From NCBI GenBank assembly GCA_023250385.1, contig JAHFAU010000075.1:1-8974 (forward strand): a DNA stretch of 8,974 bases, in the 5' to 3' direction. Origin of the DNA: Anaerolineales bacterium. GTDB taxonomy: Bacteria; Chloroflexota; Anaerolineae; Anaerolineales; E44-bin32. Below, in pieces: positions 1 to 7,041 of this stretch. The notes below the pieces were generated by a model. It saw nothing but the letters and a program-made list of their open reading frames with translations, was not told the origin of the DNA and searched no databases. The translations under genes were made by a program, and so were the position numbers. Position 1 is the stretch's first letter. Each line of letters begins with the position of its first letter.

Positions 1-3000
1 CCTCGCGGGCGGCCTTGTCGAGCAGCGAGTTGGGGAAGGTACGCTGAAAGAGTAGCGGCATCAAATACTCGAACATCGTCCCGGTCCAGCTCAACAGCAC
101 CCGGTGGCGCCCATGAGAGGAGAAGGGTCGATTCATCGACAACCAGTGCTCCACTGGCGCCTGGCCCCGGGCGATCGCCACCAAACTGCCCAGGCGGGCC
201 TCGCTGGCCAAGAGATCGTAGAAGGCGTCATCCTGCCGATTCTCGGAAATGTTGAGCCCGACCGAAAACAACCGGCGCTGCGGGTCGTAGAGGAACCCCA
301 GGTCGACCTGCTCGGCAAATTGGTCGGCCCGCCCGGCCAACGACTCGGATGAGCCAAACGCCTCCTGAGCGCGGGTGCGGCAAGTTGCAATCCGTTCTTC
401 GAACCAGGCCGGCCCGGGCCCGTCGGGTGAGAGGATCGCCGAGAGATCGGGGGCCCAGTCGCCGGCCAGCTCAGAAAGCGAGGGAGCAATGGCAAGCTGA
501 GCCGCGCCGGATGCCTGCAGCAACGGCTCGGCCCAGGAGAGATAGCGGTCAACCACTCGGATCCAGGCGGACAGCTGCCGCTCGAGCTGACGTGCCCAAT
601 ACGCGGCCCGCGCTTCGGTCCCGGCGAACTCGCGGGCCACGTCGGCCAGCGAGCGAACCGGGGTTTCGATATCCCGCAGGCAGCGCAGGATGTCGTCCAG
701 CCGGGTCCCGGCAGTTCGTATCCGCGTGGACAGCTCGGCTACCTCACCCCGATCGATGTGAACCTCTCCATCTTGTGCAAGCTCCGCTTCCAGAATCTCT
801 GCCGTGTCGAGCAGCCCGTGTAGGGCTTCGGGTCCGAGCAGCGGCAGGGCTGCCAGATCATGCAGACCCTGGTTCAGGGTCCACAGCGCTGCGACGAAAT
901 TCCCGCTGTCAACCGAGGAGACATACCTGGGCCTGAGCGGCTGCAGGTTGGTCAGGTCATACCAGTTCAGCAGGTTCCCCTGATGACGTTCGAGCAGAGC
1001 CAGGGTGTCGAAGGTCTTTGAGAGACGCTCGACTGCCTGATCGAGAGTGAGATAGCCGAAGTCGCAGGCCGCCAGCGCGCTCAGCAGCCACATTCCGACG
1101 TTCGTCGGGCTGGTTCGCAGCGTCAGCTGGTTTTGGTGCGACACCTGGTAGTTGTCTGGAGGCAGCCAGCGGGTGTCGGCACCGACAAAGTCGTCGAAAA
1201 AGCGCCAGGTCTTGCGCGCTACAGTTCGTACCAAGCGCAGGTCGGGACCCACCGCGGCTGGCGAAAGAGTCGGCTCGGTCGGGTGGCGATTGAACCACCA
1301 ACCGAACAGCGGACTGAGAATCCACAGCAGGATCCAGGGGGCGGCCGGGGCCAACCTGGAAGGGTCGTTTGCAACCAGCCCGAGCCCGAGCAGGGCGGCG
1401 ACCAGGCTGATGGCGGTCGAATGAACCATGAAGAGCGGGCGGTCGGCCGCCGAAGCGTACTGCGCCATTCGGGCGCTGGTCCACTCCAGCAGCCCACGCT
1501 TGCTCACGAGCCGCCGATACCAGACTCGCAGGATCGCGTCCAAGGCCAATCCGGCCTGGTGAGGAAGCAAGGCAGCCTCCGCAATGGCCCGCACGATATC
1601 GTGGCCAATTTGCCGGAGGGAGAGAGAATGGAGACCTTGGACACTGGTCGCCCAGGTCAGCGGCTGAGCGACCGGTTGGAAGAAGAGCATCCCCGCCACC
1701 AGGACTCCGGCCGCCCACGCCATCGCGGACGAGGTCAACCAGGCGACGAGGAGCAGCGCGACGCTCAAGACCGGAACCAGGCTGCGGCGGAGGTTGTCGA
1801 GGATCTTCCAGCGACTGAAGAGGGGCAGGGGGTTCGGTTCTTTTCTGCCAGAGTTGGAGGGGACCTTGGGAAGCACCCAATCGATGATCTGCCAGTCGCC
1901 CCGAATCCAGCGGTGCTGGCGGCGGGTATACGTCAGGTAGTCGCGAGGAAATTCGTCGAAGAGCTCGATGTCCGAGGCCAGGCCGACCCGCAGATGCTCG
2001 CCCTCGATCAGGTCGTGGCTGAGTAGCCACTGCTCTGGAAAACGGTCCGAAAGCACTCGGTGGAAGGCCCGCGGATCGTAGATCGCCTTGCCGTGGTAGG
2101 AACCCGCACCGCTGAGGTCCTGGTACGTGTCGGACACGGCCTTCGTGTAGGGATCGACGCCGACCGGGTTCGAATAGGTACGGCTGAAAGCCGTGGCCGT
2201 TGCGCTGGGTAGCGAGGGGCTGACCCGCGGTTGGATGACCGCATAGGTCCCGGGCAGCAGCCTTCCCTGCTCGTCGAACCTGGCTCGGTTGAGGGGATGG
2301 GCTAGGGTCTCAACCATCCGGCGAGCGGTGTCCCGCGGCAATTGAGTGTCGCTGTCCAGCGTAATCACGAAACGAATATCGGCCAGGTCATCTGGGTCGC
2401 CGACTCGGACCAACTGACCTGGAGTTCTTGGCTGCCCGCCGGAAATCAGCCGGTTCAATTCCTCCAACTTTCCCCGCTTGCGTTCCCAACCGATGTACTT
2501 TTCTTCCGATTCAGTCCTCACCCGCTCTCGGTGGAATAGATAGAAGCGGCCGGCGCCATAGCGGTCGTTCAGCCGCTCGATGCCTTCGATGGCTCTGGCT
2601 AACAACGCCTCATCCTCCGGCATGTGCGCCTGAGGCGCGTCGGCAAAGTCGGAGAAGATCCCAAATGCCAAATTCGGCTCGGCGTTGGCCAGGTAGCGGA
2701 TCTCCAGCTTTTCAATCTCTGACCGAATCGTCTCGGGATCGGAGAGAATGATTGGGACCACCACCAGCGTCCGGAAGGCATCCGGGATCCCCTGGCGGCT
2801 GAAATCCATCTTGGGCAGGGTGCGCGGCGGGAGGGAACGGGAGATCAGGTAATTCACCAACTGAACTCCGAGCTGGCTGGCGGGCCCGAGCACCAGCAGC
2901 CCGCCGATCAGGTCCACCCAGCGCAGCTCGACCTGCAGGCCGACCGCTAACGGAAGCAGCGCCAGCAGCGAGGTAGACAGTGCTACCGCGCTTACGTAGA

Positions 3001-4723
3001 CCCCGGTATGGTGACGATAAATGAATTGACGCAGCCGATAACCTGCCGTGTCGCGGGTGCCGATTAGCTCCATCAGCCCAGCCTTGGATTCACCTACCAG
3101 ATAAGCGCCGACGTGCCCAGCACGCCCGACGCCCCCCAGTGCCCGCGCCCCAGGCGGAGGCCGTTCGCCGCTGCCCGCCTGCCGGGCGGATTGCGAAGCC
3201 AGCTCGACCGCCGTCCGCGCGACCTCAACCTCGTGCCGACCAGAGCGCCGGGCAAGCTCCTCGACTACGCCGCGATAGGTGTTGCGAGTCTCAAAATCCA
3301 TTCCCGCATAGACCCCGACGGGATCGCGGCTCAGCACCCTTTCCACTCTGCTCAGCCTCTCAAAGAGCTCCCGCCAGTCTAGCATGGCGAGCTGACGGAG
3401 GGTCGTGATGGCATTGGCAACCGAGACCTGGGCCATGGCCTGCCGATTCTGCTCGCGCAGGTTGGTTTCACTCATCGGCCGCCGGTGGGCCCGCTCTAGC
3501 CAGCTCTGAACCGGAGCCAATACCCCCTCCTCGTCATAGAGCTGGGCCGCAAGCAGAGTTCCAAAGAAGGGGGTGGGAGCCTGCTGGGCCTCGGCAAGCT
3601 CGGCCAGTCGGGCGAACAGCAAGCCCGGTTCCCGGCGGGCAGTGACCAGCAGTCGATTCGACCAGAAATCGGCAAGCTGGCGCTCGCGCAGCTCGGCCAG
3701 CGCCTGGATTGCGATCTGCCGGACCCGCTGGACGAGTGCCATCCGGAGCATCAGAGGCAGAGCCCACAGCTCACCGATCGTGAGGGGGCTGACCTGCTGG
3801 TAGGCCCCCACGAAACTCTCAATGATCTCGGAGCTGAGGCGGGCATCGGTGTGGGAGACCAACTCGCTGGAGAGGTCGAAAACCCGCGGCAGGCCAAGGG
3901 CCTGCTCGCTCAGCAAGCCAGGCAGTTGGCGATAGAACCGCAGCGGGAGGTTGACCTGGACATCGCGCACGTGGCTTTCGACCATGTATTCGTTGTCCAG
4001 CACCCACTCGGCCGCCGGACCCAAGGGTTGGCCCATGGATCCGGCCTTGCCAAGATCGCCGCAGATCGTATGGATCTCCTGCCGGGCTTGATCGAGGCGA
4101 ACAAGCAGCGCCTCCTTCGCCTGTCCGCCGGGATCGACTCGGTGCTGCTCGGCCAGCCGGCCGGCATGGGCCTGGAGCTGAGGGGGCGGGAGCGGCACCC
4201 GGATGGCTGCTCCCTCTGAGTCGCGAAAGCCGCGATCCGAGAAGAGGACAAAGATCGCTGGCTCGGCCTCTCCGAACCCGCGCAATATGCTGAGGGCCCT
4301 CTTTAGGTTTTCCAGCGACGACTGGAGGGCAAGCAGAGTCTCGTCGGAAGCCATCCAGCGGGCTTGGGAGGCGAGCACTTTCCGATCGACGCCGGGCCAG
4401 CGGCGCCCAGCGAGCCACAACCCCAGGCCAAGCCCGACGCCTAAACCGGCTATACCTAGGAACAGGGATAGCGGGTCAGTAATTCCCTTCGGCTGGAAAA
4501 ACCGCTCGGCCCCCCAGAGCCCAAGCAAAGCAAATACCAGGCCCAGCGAGGCGGCACTGAAAACCACATAGCGGCGCCCGCGGCCGCTCGTCTGGACAGC
4601 GCCATCCTTTCCTTTGTGCAGGAGTGCGACCCGTCGGTGCCCTCCGCTGCGAAGGGCACGGAAGGCCCGCTTGGCGTCCTCCGGCGCGGTGTAGAAGCTG
4701 AGCAGCAGTCCGAGATCAGCCAC
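1..4723 (-). CDS. ndvB: Cyclic beta-1,2-glucan synthase (NdvB/ChvB family), 3' end outside window
   Basis: The family consists of large inner-membrane enzymes that polymerise UDP-glucose into cyclic beta-1,2-glucans. The frame is open from an in-frame TGA at 4747-4745 to base 1, giving ~1574 residues of a protein usually ~2800 long. Seen in order: membrane segments at ~52-72 and ~84-105; the family motif MDFETRNTYR and later HVGAYLV; membrane segments at ~576-595 and ~604-625; a GT84-type glycosyltransferase core with LDSDTQLPR (DSD 790-792), GSYHGKAIYD, SHDLIEG (902-908) and QHRWIRGDWQ (936-945); membrane segments between ~982 and ~1145; and a glucoamylase-like domain from ~1200 with RTSPTN (1203-1208), NWYD (1253-1256), YVSSVDSGN (1267-1275), ENRQDDAFYDLLASEAR (~1494-1510) and WTGTMFEYLMP (from 1546). 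The GH94-type phosphorylase domain that sets ring size would follow outside the window. The start is GTG 4723 or GTG 4732; neither has a good SD. I spot-checked the frame at many points and found no frameshift. It is transcribed divergently from the ABC operon. [Confidence was missing from the original answer; 0.5 is a placeholder.]. Confidence 0.5.
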   Translation of the reverse strand, partial: MADLGLLLSFYTAPEDAKRAFRALRSGGHRRVALLHKGKDGAVQTSGRGRRYVVFSAASLGLVFALLGLWGAERFFQPKGITDPLSLFLGIAGLGVGLGLGLWLAGRRWPGVDRKVLASQARWMASDETLLALQSSLENLKRALSILRGFGEAEPAIFVLFSDRGFRDSEGAAIRVPLPPPQLQAHAGRLAEQHRVDPGGQAKEALLVRLDQARQEIHTICGDLGKAGSMGQPLGPAAEWVLDNEYMVESHVRDVQVNLPLRFYRQLPGLLSEQALGLPRVFDLSSELVSHTDARLSSEIIESFVGAYQQVSPLTIGELWALPLMLRMALVQRVRQIAIQALAELRERQLADFWSNRLLVTARREPGLLFARLAELAEAQQAPTPFFGTLLAAQLYDEEGVLAPVQSWLERAHRRPMSETNLREQNRQAMAQVSVANAITTLRQLAMLDWRELFERLSRVERVLSRDPVGVYAGMDFETRNTYRGVVEELARRSGRHEVEVARTAVELASQSARQAGSGERPPPGARALGGVGRAGHVGAYLVGESKAGLMELIGTRDTAGYRLRQFIYRHHTGVYVSAVALSTSLLALLPLAVGLQVELRWVDLIGGLLVLGPASQLGVQLVNYLISRSLPPRTLPKMDFSRQGIPDAFRTLVVVPIILSDPETIRSEIEKLEIRYLANAEPNLAFGIFSDFADAPQAHMPEDEALLARAIEGIERLNDRYGAGRFYLFHRERVRTESEEKYIGWERKRGKLEELNRLISGGQPRTPGQLVRVGDPDDLADIRFVITLDSDTQLPRDTARRMVETLAHPLNRARFDEQGRLLPGTYAVIQPRVSPSLPSATATAFSRTYSNPVGVDPYTKAVSDTYQDLSGAGSYHGKAIYDPRAFHRVLSDRFPEQWLLSHDLIEGEHLRVGLASDIELFDEFPRDYLTYTRRQHRWIRGDWQIIDWVLPKVPSNSGRKEPNPLPLFSRWKILDNLRRSLVPVLSVALLLVAWLTSSAMAWAAGVLVAGMLFFQPVAQPLTWATSVQGLHSLSLRQIGHDIVRAIAEAALLPHQAGLALDAILRVWYRRLVSKRGLLEWTSARMAQYASAADRPLFMVHSTAISLVAALLGLGLVANDPSRLAPAAPWILLWILSPLFGWWFNRHPTEPTLSPAAVGPDLRLVRTVARKTWRFFDDFVGADTRWLPPDNYQVSHQNQLTLRTSPTNVGMWLLSALAACDFGYLTLDQAVERLSKTFDTLALLERHQGNLLNWYDLTNLQPLRPRYVSSVDSGNFVAALWTLNQGLHDLAALPLLGPEALHGLLDTAEILEAELAQDGEVHIDRGEVAELSTRIRTAGTRLDDILRCLRDIETPVRSLADVAREFAGTEARAAYWARQLERQLSAWIRVVDRYLSWAEPLLQASGAAQLAIAPSLSELAGDWAPDLSAILSPDGPGPAWFEERIATCRTRAQEAFGSSESLAGRADQFAEQVDLGFLYDPQRRLFSVGLNISENRQDDAFYDLLASEARLGSLVAIARGQAPVEHWLSMNRPFSSHGRHRVLLSWTGTMFEYLMPLLFQRTFPNSLLDKAARE

Positions 4724-4757
4724 GGGTGTCACCGATTCTGCGGATCAAACGAGGGAC

Positions 4758-4779
4758 TCCTCCATGACCAGGTGGAGGA
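4758..4779 (-). promoter_or_regulatory. Inverted repeat in the ndvB leader covering an SD-like sequence
   Basis: TCCTCCA (4758-4764) and TGGAGGA (4773-4779) form a perfect 7-bp inverted repeat with an 8-nt loop. Read on the minus strand, GGAGGAG (4763-4757) is the only strong SD-like sequence upstream of the glucan synthase and sits in the second arm, so the opposite CCUCC arm could mask it. It lies 24 nt from GTG 4732 and 33 nt from GTG 4723, too far for normal initiation, so its role is uncertain. An ATG just before it (4765) opens a six-codon frame that ends at the TGA at 4747-4745. Confidence 0.3.
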
Positions 4780-4820
4780 TTGTAATGCCCGCCGTTCGTT
4801 CAGCGAAAAAATCCTCGACC

Positions 4821-4848
4821 TTGACAACCCATCGCCGCAGAATATACT
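4821..4848 (+). promoter_or_regulatory. Sigma-70-type promoter of the ABC transporter operon
   Basis: TTGACA (4821-4826) is a perfect -35 box. TATACT (4843-4848) matches the -10 consensus at five of six positions. The spacer is 16 bp, and an A-rich run (4806-4811) lies upstream. Transcription would be expected to begin near 4855, leaving a leader of about 80 nt before the ATG at 4935. The site lies in the divergent spacer and points toward the transporter genes. Confidence 0.7.
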
Positions 4849-4893
4849 GCCAAACGAGTCGCCACTCAGTCCCCCGATCCAACCCAGGTCTGC

Positions 4894-4914
4894 GTCCGGG
4901 CGTGAGCCCCGGAC
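4894..4914 (+). promoter_or_regulatory. Leader hairpin with GNRA-type tetraloop
   Basis: GTCCGGGC (4894-4901) pairs with GCCC and CGGAC (4906-4914, with C4910 bulged) around a GTGA loop (4902-4905). This gives eight G+C-rich pairs capped by a GUGA loop, which fits the GNRA class of stable tetraloops. It would sit in the predicted 5' leader of the binding-protein mRNA, 9 nt upstream of the SD. It might stabilise the transcript or influence initiation. No larger riboswitch architecture is evident. Confidence 0.45.
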
Positions 4915-4923
4915 TACCCGCCA

Positions 4924-4929
4924 AGGAGG
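4924..4929 (+). promoter_or_regulatory. Shine-Dalgarno site fixing the binding-protein start
   Basis: AGGAGG lies 5 nt before ATG 4935, within the purine-rich run AAGGAGGAGAAG. It identifies 4935 as the true start rather than an upstream in-frame ATG at 4764, because the extra 57 codons would span the promoter and leader hairpin and would place sequence ahead of the signal peptide. Confidence 0.85.
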
Positions 4930-4934
4930 AGAAG

Positions 4935-6098
4935 ATGCCCAAGAGTCGCCGACGGTTATACTGGTTGTCCTTAGCATCAACGCTAGCAATCGGGCTGCTA
5001 GTCGCCTGCGCCCAGCCGACCGCAGAGCCAGCGCCCGCAGCGCCGGTTGAGCCCGCCCAGCCCGCTGAACCCGCGCCGACTTCGGAGCCTGCGCAGCCGG
5101 CCGAGCCGGTTGTGCCCGCGGAACCTGCCAAGCTCACAGTCCTCGAATGGGCTTACTACGAGGTCCCAGAGATGTGGGTGGAGTTCGGTCAAGAGCATCC
5201 CGAGGTCGAAGTGATCTTCAACTTCGGCGCCTCCAACCCGGATATCTTTGCCAAGACGCTGGCCGGCTCGGGCGAAGACATCGTCCACTTCTACACGCCC
5301 GACCTGCAGTTTTACGTGGATCAGGGCCTGATCCAGCCCATTGACATCTCCAAAATCACCCATTGGGACGAGATCCCCGCCGGCTTTCAGGAGACCTGCA
5401 CGATTGACGGCGTGGTGTACTGCGTGCCATGGGACTGGGGGTTCAGTTCGCTCCTCTATCGCACCGACAAAATCCCGGAAGGGGTTGATTCCTGGAACGC
5501 GTTGTTCGACGAAAAGTACGCCGGCCACATTTCCATGTACGACGACGCGACCTCGGTTGTCCCGGTCACAGCCCACATGCTGGGCTACGACGAACGGACT
5601 CTGACCGGCGAGCAACTGGAAGAGATCAAGCAGTTGTGGATCAAGCAGCGCGATCTCAACCTCTTCTATTGGGTGGACGAGCCGACCCTGGAAGCGGGCT
5701 TCACCTCGGGCGATGTCTGGCTCGCTTACGCCTGGAATGGCGCGTACTACCGGTTACTGGCTGCCGGCGTGCCGGTCGCCTACGCCGACCCCGCGGAGGG
5801 CCGCGAGAGTTGGGTCGGCCAGTACGCTATCTCGGCCAAGACCGAGAATTACGATCTGGCTCTCGAATTCCTCGACGGCAAATTGGGCGAAATAACGGCC
5901 ACCCATCTCCTAGTGGATTACGCCTACGGGCACGTCAATCCCAGCTACTACAGCGCGGTCGAGGATCCGAACCTGATCGAAGCGCTGGCCCTGGACGATC
6001 CAGGCACACTGGATCGCACCAATTTCACCGTGCCTATCTCGCGAGAGATCCGCGACGGATGGATCCAGCTGTGGGCGGAGGTCCAGGCGGCGCCCTGA
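4935..6098 (+). CDS. potD: ABC transporter solute-binding lipoprotein, PotD-like
   Basis: This 387-aa protein is the substrate-capturing component of the importer encoded downstream and is probably lipid-anchored on the outer face of the membrane. It begins with a signal peptide (basic MPKSRRR, hydrophobic core 8-24) ending in the lipobox LVAC with Cys25. A Pro/Ala/Glu linker (28-65) follows, then a type 2 periplasmic-binding fold from K66 (KLTVLEWAYY). The match to the spermidine/putrescine-binding family (COG0687) rests on the overall pattern: FYVDQGLIQPID, VPWDWGFSSLLYRTDKI, WNALFDEKYAGHISMYDDA, SGDVWLAYAWNGAYYR and the later ESWVGQYAIS. Cys155 and Cys163 are the only two cysteines in the mature domain and might form a disulfide. 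Aligned by eye to E. coli PotD, pocket aromatics seem kept (W72, Y75, W267, W293), but the acids equivalent to E171 and D257 appear as S207 and G295, so the symbol denotes family rather than proven substrate. It is first in the operon, with a strong promoter and SD. Confidence 0.9.
   Translation: MPKSRRRLYWLSLASTLAIGLLVACAQPTAEPAPAAPVEPAQPAEPAPTSEPAQPAEPVVPAEPAKLTVLEWAYYEVPEMWVEFGQEHPEVEVIFNFGASNPDIFAKTLAGSGEDIVHFYTPDLQFYVDQGLIQPIDISKITHWDEIPAGFQETCTIDGVVYCVPWDWGFSSLLYRTDKIPEGVDSWNALFDEKYAGHISMYDDATSVVPVTAHMLGYDERTLTGEQLEEIKQLWIKQRDLNLFYWVDEPTLEAGFTSGDVWLAYAWNGAYYRLLAAGVPVAYADPAEGRESWVGQYAISAKTENYDLALEFLDGKLGEITATHLLVDYAYGHVNPSYYSAVEDPNLIEALALDDPGTLDRTNFTVPISREIRDGWIQLWAEVQAAP
5016..5129 (+). 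repeat. Degenerate Pro/Ala/Glu-coding low-complexity tract
   Basis: Codons 28-65 of the binding protein encode an imperfect repetition of EPAQPAEPAP-like units, rich in GCC/GCG, CCG/CCC and GAG/GAA. It forms the flexible tether between the lipidated Cys25 and the folded domain. Such tracts are prone to slippage and length variation. It also yields a spurious low-complexity frame on the other strand. Confidence 0.7.
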
Positions 6099-6123
6099 TC
6101 AGGCGGACTCGCAGAGAGTCAAC

Positions 6124-6156
6124 GGGGCCGTCCGCGTCTGTAGCTCGGACGGCCCC
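6124..6156 (+). terminator. Intra-operon hairpin (attenuator or mRNA-stabilising stem-loop)
   Basis: GGGGCCGTCCG (6124-6134) and CGGACGGCCCC (6146-6156) are perfect 11-bp complements around an 11-nt loop, 25 nt after the stop of the binding-protein gene. The following bases (TGCTTCGC) lack a T-run, so this is not a classical intrinsic terminator. A stem here could cause partial termination or protect the upstream mRNA from 3' decay. Either would give more binding protein than permease, as is common in ABC import operons. Confidence 0.6.
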
Positions 6157-6177
6157 TGCTTCGCATTAATCCCAGAG

Positions 6178-7038
6178 ATGCAAAGACGCAACCTAACCCC
6201 GCTAGTATTGATGAGCGGGCCAAGCGTCTGGCTGGCGATTTTCTTCGTCGCGCCGCTCATTCTCATGGCCATCTTCAGCCTGCGGCCAGACATGCGCGGA
6301 GCGCTGTTCTCGCTGGATTGGACTCCCACACTGAAGCATTATGAGACCATCGTCGAGGGGGAAGTCTACCTCCCGCTGCTCTTGGTTTCGGTACGGGTGG
6401 CCTTCAGTGTGGCTTTTTTCGCCACCCTGCTCGCGTATCCCTTGGCGTACTTCCTGGTCTTTCGGACGGGCCTGCGGGCTCCGTTGCTGCTGACACTCCT
6501 GATCCTGCCCTTCTGGACCAGCTACCTGCTACGAATCATCGCGTGGAAAATCATCCTCGGGACCGGTGGAGTGATCAACAGTCTCTTGATGTTCCTAGGT
6601 CTGGTCGACGCGCCGGTCCCGATCCTGCTCTACAGTCGCCTGGCGGTCGTGATCACGCTGGTCTACGTGTGGCTTCCGTTCGTGGCACTTCCGATTTACG
6701 CCGCGCTGCAGCGGATCGACCGCAGTTTGTTGGAGGCCGCCACGATCTTAGGGGCCCCACCCTGGTTCTCCTTCTTGCGGGTCACTCTCCCGCTCAGCAT
6801 GCCGGGAGTGATCGCCGGGTTTGTGATGGTCTTCATCCCCACCGTTGGTGAGTTTGTGACACCGATCCTGGTTGGAGGCAGCCGCGGCGCGTTGTATGGC
6901 AACATTGTCGAGCTGTTCTTCGGCGATGGAATCAACTGGCCGCTGGGCTCCGCGATGGCTCTGATCATGCTGATAGGAGTGTTGGTGCTATTCGCTGTCG
7001 CCGTCCGGCTGGTCGATGTCCGGCGGTTCATAGGCTAA
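6178..7038 (+). CDS. potB: ABC transporter permease, PotB-like
   Basis: This 286-aa inner-membrane protein is one of two channel subunits. Six membrane segments are apparent at about 13-35, 66-94, 100-123, 154-176, 209-232 and 255-279. The cytoplasmic EAA loop, which docks on the ATPase, is clear: EAATILGA (186-193) followed by RVTLPLSMPG (201-210). FWTSYLLRIIAWK and PTVGEFVTPILVGG are typical of the PotB/COG1176 branch, and the length fits the family. ATG 6178 has only a weak purine stretch (CAGAG) ahead of it. A second in-frame ATG (codon 12) is possible, but it would remove the basic residues before the first membrane segment. It follows the binding-protein gene after an intergenic hairpin and ends 3 nt before the second permease. 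Confidence 0.93.
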   Translation: MQRRNLTPLVLMSGPSVWLAIFFVAPLILMAIFSLRPDMRGALFSLDWTPTLKHYETIVEGEVYLPLLLVSVRVAFSVAFFATLLAYPLAYFLVFRTGLRAPLLLTLLILPFWTSYLLRIIAWKIILGTGGVINSLLMFLGLVDAPVPILLYSRLAVVITLVYVWLPFVALPIYAALQRIDRSLLEAATILGAPPWFSFLRVTLPLSMPGVIAGFVMVFIPTVGEFVTPILVGGSRGALYGNIVELFFGDGINWPLGSAMALIMLIGVLVLFAVAVRLVDVRRFIG

Positions 7039-7041
7039 GCG

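Noticed and set aside
1133..2026. Plus-strand open frame of 297 codons
   Set aside because: It is antisense to the glucan synthase motifs, has a composition typical of a shadow frame and no recognisable domain.
957..2030. Long minus-strand frame of 357 codons in a different frame from the glucan synthase
   Set aside because: Its translation is Arg/Pro/Ala-rich with no family pattern, and it overlaps the clear glycosyltransferase and membrane coding of the glucan synthase frame. It is a GC-driven shadow.
4779..4807. Candidate minus-strand promoter for the glucan synthase (TACAAT with a weak TTCGCT)
   Set aside because: The -35 box is poor and the -10 alone is not enough to call a promoter. 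Kept only as a remark.
4764..4934. Upstream extension of the binding-protein gene to ATG 4764
   Set aside because: The extra 57 codons span the promoter and the leader hairpin, and would put a basic, unrelated segment ahead of a normal lipoprotein signal peptide. The strong SD is at 4924-4929.
4745..5137. Minus-strand frame with Gly/Ser/Ala-rich repeats (130 codons), possible small secreted protein
   Set aside because: The repeats are the reverse complement of the Pro/Ala/Glu linker of the lipoprotein. It ends at the TGA just before the glucan synthase start, which is a coincidence of frame.
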